From the NCBI RefSeq assembly GCF_039529775.1, contig NZ_BAAANL010000009.1, positions 70,913 to 134,912 of the forward strand: a stretch of 64,000 nt of DNA, given 5' to 3'. Within the stretch, counting starts at the first letter, position 1, and the number at the start of each line of letters is the position of its first letter. Positions 35,653 to 43,771 of this stretch are shown one piece after another. The DNA is from Myceligenerans crystallogenes (GTDB lineage Bacteria; Actinomycetota; Actinomycetes; Actinomycetales; Cellulomonadaceae). The position numbers and the translations under genes were made by a program. The notes below the pieces were generated by a model that made no database searches, was not told where the DNA came from, and saw nothing but the letters and a program-made list of their open reading frames with translations.

Positions 35653-36128
35653 AGGCACTTGAGCGCGGCTGCGTCGTTGGGGAAGTGCCCGCGGGCGCGC
35701 ACCGCGCGCCGGTAGCGTGCGTTCAGCGACTCGATGGCGTTGGTGGTGCAGATGACCTTGCGGATCTCTACGTCGTAGTCCAGGAACGGGATGAACTCGC
35801 TCCACGCGGACCGCCACAGGGCCACGGCGGCGGGGTACTTGCCCTCCCACGCCTCGGCGAACGCCTCCAGCTTCGTGGCGGCTTCGTCGGCGTTGATGGC
35901 GTGGTAGACCGGCTTGAGGTCGCGGGCCATCAAGTCCTGCGTCCTGCCGGGCTGCGTACCGGAAGGTGTTCCTGATCAGGTGGATCACGCACGTCTGGAC
36001 GTGCGCGAGTTCCCAGGTCGTGTTGATCGCCTCGGGCAGGCCCTTGAGCCCGTCACAGACCACGATGCACACGTCGGCCACGCCGCGGTTCTTGATCTCG
36101 GTCAGCACGCTCAGCCAGTAGCGGGCTC
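35601..36128 (-). pseudogene. IS256-family transposase, C-terminal half, frameshifted and truncated
   Basis: Codons upstream of 35945 read RYWLSVLTEIKNRGVADV and then GLPEAINTTWELAHVQTC, the catalytic core of mutator-type transposases. After FRYAARQD the match continues in another frame as ARDLKPVYHAINADEAATK and TNAIESLNARYRR up to SLDPTGKGQARW. The frameshift near 35940 and the missing last ~20 codons make it inactive. Confidence 0.75.
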
Positions 36129-37388
36129 GGCGGTTTCTAGCGAACGAAGCGAATCCTGACTGGAAGGATCCGCGATGCCTCGCTGGGCGTGGAACAAGGC
36201 GTCATCGGCGACGAAGCGCCGCTATTTCGAGCTGATCCGCTCAGGAATATCAGGGCAGAAGGCCGCCGCGGTGGTCGGCGTGTCGGCGTCGGCTGGATCG
36301 AACTGGTACATCGAAGCTGGCTCCATGACCGTGGTCGATGAGAAGCCGATCAGCTCGCGCTACCTGTCCCAGGACGACCGGATCGAGATCGCCGACGGCC
36401 TGGCCGCCGGCGAGCGGGTCAAGCAGATCGCCGCGCGGATCGGCAAGTCGTACCAGTCGGTCTACAAGGAGATCGCGCGCAACAAGAAGGCCGACGGCCG
36501 CTACCAGCCGTGGTTCGCCCACAACCAGGCCTGGACGCGCCGGCGACGTCCGAAGCCGCGGGTGCTGGCCGCGGACGAGAAGCTGGCCCGGATCGTGGCC
36601 TGCAAGCTGGATGCGAAGTGGTCACCGGCGCAGATCAGCCGGTGGCTGCGCCGCCGTTACCCGCGCCGGACCGGTTGGCACGTGTGTCCCGAGACGATCT
36701 ACGAGGCGGTCTATTAGCGCCGGATCGACCTGGCCGACCCGCTCAGCCAGTCCTGCTCACCGCTGCGAACCGGACGCTTCTACCGGCGCAAGCGCGGCCG
36801 GGGACGATCCCGCGACGGCGCACTGCGGCAGTGCACCCTGATGCGCCCGATCCACGACCGGCCCGCAGCGGCGAACGAGCGGCGTCAGCACGGGCACTGG
36901 GAAGGAGATCTGATCATCGGTGCAGGCCAGCGCTCTGCCGTCGCGACCCTCGTGGAGCGCAAGACCCGGTTCACGATCGCGGTCACCCTTCCCGATGGAC
37001 ACTCGGCCGACGCGGTTGCCGGCACGCTGATACCGGTCTTCACGGCCCTGCCGGCCGGCATGCGACGGACCCTGACCTGGGACCAGGGCAACGAGATGTT
37101 CCAGCACGAGAAGATCGAGCAGGCCACCGGCCTGCGGGTCTACTTCGCCGATCCCCACTCGCCCTGGCAGCGGCCCAGCAACGAGAACACCAACGGGCTC
37201 CTGCGCCAGTACCTGCCCAAGGGCACCGACCTGAGCCTTCACTCCCAGGACGACCTCGACCAGGTCACCACCGAACTGAACGACAGGCCCCGCGCCTGCC
37301 TCGGCGACCGCACTCCGGCCCAGCTCATGCAAACATGGACCCGACGACGAACGTCACCACCGATTCGCTTCGTTCGCTAGAAACCGCC
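36129..37388 (+). mobile_element. IS30-family insertion sequence with 27-bp perfect inverted repeats
   Basis: The left repeat (36129-36155) and right repeat (37362-37388) are exact inverted copies of 27 bp that include CTAGCGAACGAAGCGAATC. They bound a single IS30-type transposase gene. Element length is about 1.26 kb. The inner 19 bp may be the true ends and the outer GGCGGTTT a flanking duplication; the deletion around the target prevents a clear call. Confidence 0.8.
36175..37380 (+). pseudogene. IS30-family transposase with one internal TAG stop
   Basis: The 402-codon frame has an N-terminal helix-turn-helix (SYQSVYKEIARNK) and a DDE core: GHWEGDLIIG, LTWDQGNEM and PSNENTNGLLRQY. Codon 181 (36715-36717) is TAG and directly follows EAVY; the frame continues in phase to its normal stop at 37380. 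All catalytic residues lie after the stop, so the copy should be inactive unless the codon is read through. Confidence 0.8.
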
Positions 37389-37914
37389 CAGGGTCCAGGG
37401 GACGGTTGCGCCACTCGTCCATCTCCGCCACGACCTTGTCCGTGATGCGCGAGACCGTGTTCTTGGACATGTCGGCCCCGTACACCTCGGCGAAGTGCGC
37501 GCTGATCTCCCCGGTCGTCAGCCCCCGCGCCGTCAGGGACAGCACGATCTCGTCGATCCCCGACAGACGCCGCTGCCGCTTGCGCACGATCTTCGGGTCG
37601 AACGTCCCGTCCCGGTCCCGGGGCACCTCGATCTCGACCGGACCGATCTCCGTGACCACCGTCTTTGACCGCCGCCCGTTGCGTTCGTTCGTCCCGCTGT
37701 CCGGCTTGCCCTCCCGGTCGGAGTGCTCGTAGCCCAGGTGGTCGGCCATCTCGGCCTCCAGCGCCGTCTCCAGGACCTGCTTGGTCAACCCCGACAGCAC
37801 CCCACCCGGCCCGACCAGGTCGATCCCCTCCGCACGGGACTGCTCCACCAGCCGCTGGGCGAACTCCTGCGTCTGCTCCTCGTTGAGCTCCATGGACTCG
37901 AACTTCTCGGCCAT
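37389..37914 (-). pseudogene. IS256-family transposase, N-terminal half
   Basis: Starting at ATG 37914 the frame gives the N-terminal domain of a mutator-type transposase, with ETALEAEMADHLGYEHSD, GPVEIEVPRDRDGTFDP and TVSRITDKVVAEMDEW. It stops matching after NRPLDP at the IS30 end. It matches the fragment at 35601-36128 as the other half of one gene. Confidence 0.8.
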
Positions 37915-38060
37915 GCTCCTGCCTTCCCGCCAAGCACCCAGCTCGGCGTGTCAGGCCAGACCCCACCCACCAGTCATCGGACACTCCCTACGGGCGGGCC
38001 GGGGTGCTGCACGGCTCCGTAGATCGGGATGTCAGAGCCGTGCCGTGTTTCAAGGTGCGA

Positions 38061-38710
38061 TCAGTCCACTCGTCGGTAGATGACTCGCATTCGGTCCGTG
38101 ACGTCGCTGAGGTCCTCGGTGTGAATGTTGAGGTAGGGACTGCGGTTCTTGAGAAGCTGCCGCGCTTCGGTCCTGGCCCAGCTGAGCCTCTGGATCAAGT
38201 TCGAGAACGTTCTGCCCGAGGCACGGGCGTAGGCCAGTGCCGCCTCGCCGCCGTCGGCGTTGCGGCGATAGTTGAGCGCCACGTGCAGGTCGACGTCGCC
38301 GAAATCCGTAGATGCCTCACAAGCAGTGATCCGAACAGTGAGATCTCTTCGATCCAGACGATCTTGTCTAGGTCGGCGTTGTAGGCGGCGGCGCGTTCGA
38401 GGACGCCGACGAGGAGCGCCTCCGCCTTCGCCCGGGTGATCGGCTTGAGGAAGGAAGCCCCTGCCAAGGCGCTGCCGCGAAGCGTGACGCTCCAGAGGAG
38501 ATCGGGTTCGCCCTCGTACTCGCAGGGCTCGTTGGTGACATACCCTTCGGTCTGCAGCCTGCGGAGGAGTTCATTGGCCTGTGCGAGGTCGATCTTGACA
38601 ACGTGGGCGACGCGCTCGGTGAAGGCCCAGTCGTGCAAGCACGCGCGCGCGATGCTGCGCGCGAGGTCTGGTTCGATCCCCGCTATCGCCACTGCTCGCT
38701 CCAACCGCAT
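38061..38710 (-). pseudogene. Winged-helix / nucleotidyltransferase-fold gene with frameshift
   Basis: From ATG 38710 the frame encodes a helix-turn-helix-like part (KIDLAQANELLRRLQTEGYV) and then IEEISLFGSLL, the G-S motif of minimal nucleotidyltransferases. The matching D-x-D segment DFGDVDLHVAL lies in another frame just downstream (about 38283-38315), followed by a helical C-terminus to 38061. Loss of one base near 38318 explains this. Intact relatives act as antitoxin/toxin-like or abortive-infection nucleotidyltransferases; this copy is broken unless the shift is a sequencing error. Confidence 0.6.
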
Positions 38711-38994
38711 TGACCAACCTTGGCACGAGCGTCGACACGGCGAATGCGGTTCGCCGACGAGGTGGTCGGCATGAGACGGGCCTTGCTCGGCAGCAACGGC
38801 TGCGGTGGGAGTATCCGACAACGGCCGAGAGCTCCCGCCCGTGCCCTTATTTGCCCTACCGCCCACCCACGACCCCCGTCACGGAACCGTCCGACGCCCA
38901 ACTTGAACCCACGACAACCAGTTCAAGCATTACACTAGACGCAGGTCAGCCGCCCACGCGGGCTGGTCAGCCGTCTCCGTCCGAAGACGCACAG

Positions 38995-39042
38995 TCTGGC
39001 TTCCAAACTGATTACGCGGGTTCGATTCCCGTCATCCGCTCC
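38995..39042 (+). other. 3' half of tRNA-Gly(UCC), putative att site of the element
   Basis: The sequence holds an anticodon loop CTTCCAA (39000-39006, anticodon TCC), a T arm GCGGG-TTCGATT-CCCGT (39016-39032), the acceptor strand CATCCGC (39033-39039), a discriminator T and CC. The 5' half (acceptor GCGGATG, D arm) is absent upstream and the anticodon stem pairs poorly. Such a 3' tRNA fragment marks the end of an integrated element; the intact tRNA would sit at the other end, outside the window. Confidence 0.65.
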
Positions 39043-39049
39043 GCCAGCC

Positions 39050-39086
39050 GGAGCGCAGGTCAGAGCAGGTTTCTGACCTGCGCTCC
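39050..39086. terminator. Hairpin downstream of the tRNA fragment
   Basis: A perfect 14-bp inverted repeat (GGAGCGCAGGTCAG at 39050-39063 and its complement at 39073-39086) with a 9-nt loop follows the tRNA end by 8 bp. It has no strong T run but is placed as a tRNA terminator. Confidence 0.6.
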
Positions 39087-39342
39087 GTTGTCGTTCCGGC
39101 ATCGGGAGCGGTCTGCGACGGCGCCGACGGGGGTTGACTTGTCGGTGTTGATCGTTAAAAATTTGCGTAACTTGGCGGATATGAGCACATCCCACTTCGG
39201 CAACGGCGTCGGTGGGGTTGCCTGTCCGCCGGGTGGTTCAGCGCCGCGCGATCGCCGACCGCACTCGATGCCGGGTGCCATCGGCGCCGCGTGGGTGGCC
39301 GAAGAACTGTCGTCATCGGCGACGGGGTTCTGCGTCCAGGAA

Positions 39343-39356
39343 TGTTAGCGCTCACA
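39343..39356. promoter_or_regulatory. LacI-type operator TGTTAGCGCTCACA
   Basis: A 14-bp near-palindrome (6 of 7 pairs) centred on GCGC, 18 bp before the esterase start. It resembles operators of LacI-family regulators upstream of secreted glycan-degrading enzymes in actinobacteria, so the esterase is probably repressed without inducer. Confidence 0.5.
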
Positions 39357-39374
39357 CAAGGTTAGAGGAGTGAA

Positions 39375-40487
39375 ATGATGCGCAGAAGAGCAAGGTGGCT
39401 CGGATCGATCGCGGCGCTCGGCGTGGTGGTAGCCATGGCGATGACGCCGATCGGTCCCGCCAGCGCGGAGTCCAACGGCGGGGTCCGCGTCATGCCGCTG
39501 GGCGACTCCATCACCGAGGGCACGCAGGTCCCGGGCGGGTACCGGATCAACCTGTGGCAGCGCCTCGCCAACGGCAGGTACACCGTGGACTTCGTCGGGT
39601 CGCAGTTCAACGGGCCGGGGAGTCTCGGCGACCACGATCACGAGGGCCACCCCGGCTGGCGTATCGACCAGATCGACGCGAGCGTCGTCGGCTGGCTCAA
39701 CACCTACCAGCCGCGCACCGTGCTGCTGCACATCGGCACCAACGACATCCTGCAGAACTACAACGTCTCCACCGCGCCGAACCGGCTGTCCGCGCTGATC
39801 GACCGCATCACCGCGGCGTCACCGAACACCGATGTGTTCGTCGCGCAGCTCACTCCGCTGTCGGGCAGCGGCCGGGATGCGGCCGTGCGAACCTTCAACG
39901 CGGCGATCCCCGGCATCGTGCAGGGCAAGGTCAACGCCGGCAAGAGGGTGCACCTGGTCAACATGTACAACGCCCTGAGCACCGCCGACCTGATCGACGG
40001 GATCCACCCGACAGCCGCCGGATACGACAAGATGGCCGCGGTCTGGCACAGCGCACTGCAATCCGTACCCGGTGTCATCGGCACCCTGAGCGGCAGTCAG
40101 GGTACCGAGATCGTGGGTGTTCAGTCCGGTCGCTGTGCCGAGGTCGCGGGGGGCAGCACCGTCAACGGTGCCGACGTGCAGCTGTGGGACTGCTGGGGTG
40201 GCACCAACCAGAAGTGGACCTACACGGCCGGCAGGCAGCTCGTGGTGTACGGCAACAAGTGCCTGGACGCCTCGGGTCAGGGGACGGCCAACGGCACGCG
40301 GGTGGTCATCTGGGACTGCAACGGACAACCCAATCAGCAGTGGAACGTGAACGCCAACGGCACCATCACCGGGGTGCAGTCCGGCCTGTGTCTGGACGCC
40401 TCCGGCTACGGCACGAGCAACGGCACGAGGGTTCAGCTCTGGACCTGCGGCAACGGCCAGGCCAACCAGCAGTGGACCAGGCGGTGA
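39375..40487 (+). CDS. Secreted SGNH esterase with C-terminal ricin-type (CBM13) lectin
   Basis: The 370-aa protein has a Sec signal peptide ending in ASA (residue 31), an SGNH hydrolase domain with the nucleophile Ser45 in PLGDSITEG, HIGTND near 113 and the catalytic DGIHP near 207, and a ricin B-type lectin from about residue 245 with the QxW repeats (QKW, QQW, QQW). The domain order fits secreted carbohydrate acetyl esterases of the CE2/CE3 kind that act on xylan, bound to the polymer by the lectin. GAGGAG precedes the start; ATG 39378 is an alternative. It is the first gene beyond the element boundary. Confidence 0.9.
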   Translation: MMRRRARWLGSIAALGVVVAMAMTPIGPASAESNGGVRVMPLGDSITEGTQVPGGYRINLWQRLANGRYTVDFVGSQFNGPGSLGDHDHEGHPGWRIDQIDASVVGWLNTYQPRTVLLHIGTNDILQNYNVSTAPNRLSALIDRITAASPNTDVFVAQLTPLSGSGRDAAVRTFNAAIPGIVQGKVNAGKRVHLVNMYNALSTADLIDGIHPTAAGYDKMAAVWHSALQSVPGVIGTLSGSQGTEIVGVQSGRCAEVAGGSTVNGADVQLWDCWGGTNQKWTYTAGRQLVVYGNKCLDASGQGTANGTRVVIWDCNGQPNQQWNVNANGTITGVQSGLCLDASGYGTSNGTRVQLWTCGNGQANQQWTRR

Positions 40488-40527
40488 CGACGGCATGCTG
40501 ACTGCCTGACGCGGGGTTCTTGTGCTT

Positions 40528-40558
40528 CCCTGGGCCGAGTCGACGGCTCGGCCCAGGG
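40528..40558. terminator. Hairpin terminator after the SGNH esterase
   Basis: A perfect 12-bp stem (CCCTGGGCCGAG and its complement at 40547-40558) with a 7-nt loop lies 40 bp after the esterase stop. No T run follows, as is common in high-GC actinobacteria. Confidence 0.65.
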
Positions 40559-40655
40559 TGGCCGTCCCCCGGGCGCACGCCGGTGGCGGTGCCGGCCTTG
40601 AGTCAGGCTCGAAGGTCTACCGTCGGAGCATGGACGAGATGAAGATCGGTGAACC

Positions 40656-40994
40656 ATGAACGACCTGGTCCGCTCCGTTCTGCTGTTCGCCGCCGCGGCC
40701 GTCTTCGAGATCGGTGGCGCCTGGCTCGTCTGGCAGGGCCTCCGGGAGCACAGGGGCTGGCTCTGGATCGGTGCCGGGGTCATCGCGCTGGGCATCTACG
40801 GCGTCTTCGCCAGCCTGCAGCCCGACGCGAACTTCGGCCGCATCCTGGCTGCCTACGGCGGTGTGTTCGTCGCCGGGTCCCTGGCCTGGGGCATGCTCGT
40901 GGACGGCTTCCGGCCCGACCGGTGGGATGTCATCGGTGCCCTGATCTGCCTGGCAGGCGTCGCCGTGATCATGTACGCGCCCCGCCCCGCCTGA
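40656..40994 (+). CDS. YnfA/UPF0060-family small membrane protein
   Basis: The 112-aa product has four predicted membrane helices and the family signature AAVFEIGGAWLVWQGLREHR and AAYGGVFVAGSLAWGMLVDG. YnfA proteins resemble small multidrug transporters; some give mild efflux resistance, but the native substrate is open. It stands alone between two secreted esterases with its own GGTGAACC ribosome-site region. Confidence 0.88.
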   Translation: MNDLVRSVLLFAAAAVFEIGGAWLVWQGLREHRGWLWIGAGVIALGIYGVFASLQPDANFGRILAAYGGVFVAGSLAWGMLVDGFRPDRWDVIGALICLAGVAVIMYAPRPA

Positions 40995-41325
40995 GCAGGA
41001 TCCACGGGCCCGCCCCTTGCCTGTCCTGCGAATGGGGGGCGCAGGGTCGGCTCAGGCCATTGGCTGCTGCCCACGGAGAGATCCGATGTCTGACATGCCA
41101 CCGCAGCGACATTGTGCCCTAATCGGTTAGATCTTCTCCCAAGATGGACCAGTTAGGTCCAACCTATTTAGGCTGTCGTTGATTCTCAGGCATCGCGTGA
41201 CAGGAGTCCCCAGCAACTGGAAGCGGTTCCAGGCGATCCCTGGCCGCGTTCTCCGCAGCAACGGACCCCTCGTGCGATGCCGCCCCACAGGTCTCAACGA
41301 TGCTGACCACAAGGAGTTTCGTCCC
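40995..41325. promoter_or_regulatory. Promoter region of the feruloyl-esterase-like gene
   Basis: No gene fits in these 331 bp. Three inverted repeats are visible: CTAATCGGTTAG at 41119-41130, TGGACC/GGTCCA at 41145-41161, and the LacI-type TGGAAGCGGTTCCA at 41218-41231 (6 of 7 pairs), about 95 bp before the start. The last is the best operator candidate. Confidence 0.4.
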
Positions 41326-42636
41326 ATGTCGAGATTCAGATCCGCTCTCGTGTGCCTCACGGCCGCGATCGTCGTAGCGACGGCCGGGGGTGTGACGGCG
41401 CAGGCCGCCGAGACGTCCCGGGCCGGCGCCTCCGACGTCACCGCGGCCGCCAGCTCCGGCTGCGGGAAGGCCCCGACCCTCAACAGCGGCAAGCACACCA
41501 TCCAGAGCAGCGGCCAGAACCGCAGCTACATCCTCAAGGTCCCCGCGAACTACGACCGCAACAAGCCGCACAAGCTGATCTTCGGCAACCACTGGCTGGG
41601 CGGCACCGCCGAGCAGGTCGCCGGCGGCGGATCCGACGGCGCCGTCTACGCGCACTACGGGCTCGACGCCCTGTCCAACGGCTCTGCGATCTTCGTCGCG
41701 CCGCAGGGCCTGAACAACGGATGGGGCAACTCCAACGGCCAGGACGTCGTGTTCTTCGACGACATGATCCGGACCGTCGAAGCCGACCTCTGCGTCGACC
41801 AGTCGCAGCGGTTCTCCCTGGGATTCAGCTACGGCGGCGCGATGAGCTACGCGCTGGCATGCGCCCGCCCGAGCGCGTTCCGCGGGGTCATCGCGATCGC
41901 CGCGCCCGGCGGGATCAGCGGCTGCAGCGGGGGCGCGGGGGCCGTGGCATACATGGGCATCCACGGTGTCTCGGACAACATCGGCGCCGGGCGCGGCATG
42001 CGCGACCGGTTCCTCTCCAACAACGGCTGCGCCCCGCAGAACGCGCCGGAGCCGGCGGCGGGCAGCCTGACGCACACCCTCACCACGTACTCCTGCCGCG
42101 CCGGGTTCCCGGTCGTGTGGGCGCCGTTCGACGGCGGCCACCAGCAGGGGCCGGTCGACGGTTGCCGCGGTTGCGAGAGCGGCGCGCGCAGCTGGGTGAA
42201 GGGCGAGATGTGGCGCTTCATCAGCCAGTTCTCCTCCACCCCGCCCGCCGACAGCGGCGAGGTGCGCAACGGCGGCGCCAACCGCTGCCTGGACGTGGCG
42301 GCGCAGTCGCAGTCGAACGGTGCGGTGGTGCAACTCTGGGACTGCCACGGCGGCGCGAACCAGCAGTGGTCCGTCACCGCTTCGAAGCAGCTCTCCGTCT
42401 ACGGCGGCAAGTGCCTCGACGCCGAGAGCGCCGGGACCTCACCGGGGACCAGGGCCATCATCTGGGACTGCCACGGCGGCACGAACCAGCAGTGGAACGT
42501 GAACTCCAACGGCACGATCACCGGCGTCCAGTCGGGACTGTGCCTGGGCACGACCAACAACGGGACGGCCAACGGAACCGTGGCGGTCCTGTCGGCCTGC
42601 AACGGCTCGGCAAGCCAGAACTGGACCTTGAGCTAG
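41326..42636 (+). CDS. Secreted feruloyl-esterase-like protein with ricin-type (CBM13) lectin
   Basis: A 436-aa protein starting at ATG 41326, nine bases after AAGGAG. The signal peptide ends near AQA (residue 27). The alpha/beta-hydrolase domain (~50-300) has the nucleophile elbow GFSYG with Ser168 and a late acid/histidine part (FDGGHQQG), as in polyhydroxybutyrate-depolymerase / feruloyl-esterase-like enzymes of CE1. A ricin B lectin covers the last ~130 residues. Its lectin is closely similar to that of the neighbouring SGNH esterase, so the two may share a module by duplication. It probably frees ferulate or acyl groups from hemicellulose. Confidence 0.85.
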   Translation: MSRFRSALVCLTAAIVVATAGGVTAQAAETSRAGASDVTAAASSGCGKAPTLNSGKHTIQSSGQNRSYILKVPANYDRNKPHKLIFGNHWLGGTAEQVAGGGSDGAVYAHYGLDALSNGSAIFVAPQGLNNGWGNSNGQDVVFFDDMIRTVEADLCVDQSQRFSLGFSYGGAMSYALACARPSAFRGVIAIAAPGGISGCSGGAGAVAYMGIHGVSDNIGAGRGMRDRFLSNNGCAPQNAPEPAAGSLTHTLTTYSCRAGFPVVWAPFDGGHQQGPVDGCRGCESGARSWVKGEMWRFISQFSSTPPADSGEVRNGGANRCLDVAAQSQSNGAVVQLWDCHGGANQQWSVTASKQLSVYGGKCLDAESAGTSPGTRAIIWDCHGGTNQQWNVNSNGTITGVQSGLCLGTTNNGTANGTVAVLSACNGSASQNWTLS

Positions 42637-42769
42637 GCCGTGTCCGCGGCCCGATCCCGCGCCGGCGCAGGGCACGGCGGGCGGGCGGGCTGGAGTGCGC
42701 CTTGTCTGCCAGGGCCCGGCCGGGCCGTTCGCGCGGCCGGCCGGGTCCATCGCGCTTCACGCTGACCTG

Positions 42770-42925
42770 ATCCAGCAGGTTGTTGCCGGCCCGCGCACAT
42801 GGGTGGAGCCGACCGGGAACGTCCGCTCCACGACGCCGATCGAGTCGTCCTTCCACAGGGTCTAGGGGAGGGGTACCCGCCACCAGTACGGCCACGGCGC
42901 CCACGGTGGTTCCGATCGTTCGCAT
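42770..42925 (-). pseudogene. Remnant of a secreted protein
   Basis: From ATG 42925, with GGAGGAAAG upstream, the frame encodes a signal-peptide-like start (MRTIGTTVGAVAVLVAG). It then meets a change of frame, after which NNLLDQVSV, a phrase seen at the end of carbohydrate-active modules, can be read near 42780. Only a small core of the protein is left between a start and an end, so this is most likely a deletion relic of a glycan-degrading enzyme. Confidence 0.3.
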
Positions 42926-42986
42926 GGTTCTTTCCTCCCTGCGTCATTGCATGTCGAGAAGGTCAGGAACGGGCTCCCGCTACGAT

Positions 42987-42998
42987 TGAATCGATATA
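42987..42998. promoter_or_regulatory. Candidate LacI operator upstream of the rhamnogalacturonan esterase
   Basis: TGAATCGATATA read on the other strand is TATATCGATTCA, 9 of 12 bases as in the site at 55296. It lies 86 bp before the esterase start. The match is weak alone and gains weight from the related sites at 55296, 55378 and 62749. Confidence 0.35.
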
Positions 42999-43083
42999 AC
43001 AGCATCGGATCCGTGATGTCCGGGCCGGGCCCGCGGGCGACGGCGGGGACCTCAGGACCGCGACGAACGAAAGGGACTGACGC

Positions 43084-43758
43084 ATGACCTACCACCTCGC
43101 CGGGGACTCGACCGTCGCGGACCACAAGCCCGAGGAACTGCCGCTGTCCGGCTGGGGCGCGTACCTCCCGCGGTTCGTCGACGCCCCGGTACGCAATCTC
43201 GCGTTCGGCGGGGCGACGACGGAGTCGTTCCTCACGGAGCGCTGGGACGCGCTCGTGGCCGGGATCGAGCCGGGCGACACCGTCGTCATCCAGTTCGGCC
43301 ACAACGACCAGAAGCAGCCGGACCTGCTCGCCTCCCGCGGCGGCTACACCGACCGCCTGCGGAGGATGGCCGAGGAGTCCCGGTCCCGCGGCGCGACGGC
43401 GATCCTGTGCACCTCCGCGGAACGCCGCTGGTTCGACGGCGACCGCATCACCCCCACCCACGGCGACTACCCCAACGCCGTCCGCGACCTGGCCGCGGAG
43501 CTCGACGCCCCGCTCGTCGACCTGACGGCCTTCACCACCTGGCTCTACGAGGACCTGGGCCCGGCGGCGTCGACCGGCCTGTTCTGCCACTTCGCCCCGG
43601 GCGAGCACCCCGTCTGGCCGGACGGCCTGCAGGACGACACCCACTTCCACGAGCGGGGAGCGACCCGCATCGCCGCCTTCGTCGCCCGCGCGGTCCGCGC
43701 GCTCGAGCGAGCCGACGGCGACCTCCCGGCCAGGGGGATCGAGCTGATGAAGGGCTGA
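43084..43758 (+). CDS. Rhamnogalacturonan acetylesterase-like SGNH hydrolase (CE12)
   Basis: A 224-aa enzyme without signal peptide, hence cytoplasmic. The SGNH blocks are GDSTVAD (Ser9), NLAFGGATTESF, QFGHNDQKQPD and the catalytic DDTHFHERGA near residue 186. The family removes acetyl groups from galacturonic acid in rhamnogalacturonan; as an intracellular form it would deacetylate imported oligomers. This agrees with the YesL-linked importer at 55-60 kb and the shared operator type. Confidence 0.85.
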   Translation: MTYHLAGDSTVADHKPEELPLSGWGAYLPRFVDAPVRNLAFGGATTESFLTERWDALVAGIEPGDTVVIQFGHNDQKQPDLLASRGGYTDRLRRMAEESRSRGATAILCTSAERRWFDGDRITPTHGDYPNAVRDLAAELDAPLVDLTAFTTWLYEDLGPAASTGLFCHFAPGEHPVWPDGLQDDTHFHERGATRIAAFVARAVRALERADGDLPARGIELMKG

Positions 43759-43771
43759 CCGGCCGGCCCGG

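Larger units (their letters stand above)
35601..37988 (-). mobile_element. IS256-family element remnant, interrupted by an IS30-family element
   Basis: Two parts of one mutator-type transposase lie on the minus strand on either side of the IS30 copy. The outer end near 37961-37988 carries GGAGTGTCCGATGACTGG, like IS256-group termini. The other end is missing: homology stops after the GQARW codons at 35601, inside the lipoprotein gene. About 45 to 50 codons of transposase are also missing at the IS30 insertion point, so a deletion went with the second insertion or followed it. Confidence 0.7.
1..39042. mobile_element. Right-hand part of an integrative, probably conjugative, element
   Basis: The region runs from a MobF relaxase gene cut by the window edge to a copy of the 3' half of a tRNA-Gly gene at 38995-39042. 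Between them lie only accessory genes: a lasso-peptide cluster, four probable defence loci, insertion sequences and broken genes. Past the tRNA fragment the content changes at once to glycan-use genes. A tRNA 3' end is the classic target of tyrosine integrases, which leave a duplicate at the far end. No integrase, type IV coupling or secretion gene is visible, so conjugative ability and the left end are inferences. Confidence 0.5.

Noticed and set aside
36175..37380. A functional IS30 transposase made by read-through of TAG at codon 181
   Set aside because: No programmed read-through signal is visible and IS30 elements do not normally use one; a nonsense mutation is simpler.
38941..39042. An intact tRNA gene
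   Set aside because: Only the anticodon-to-CC part fits; no acceptor 5' strand or D arm is found upstream, and the anticodon stem has mismatches. I call it an att-site fragment.
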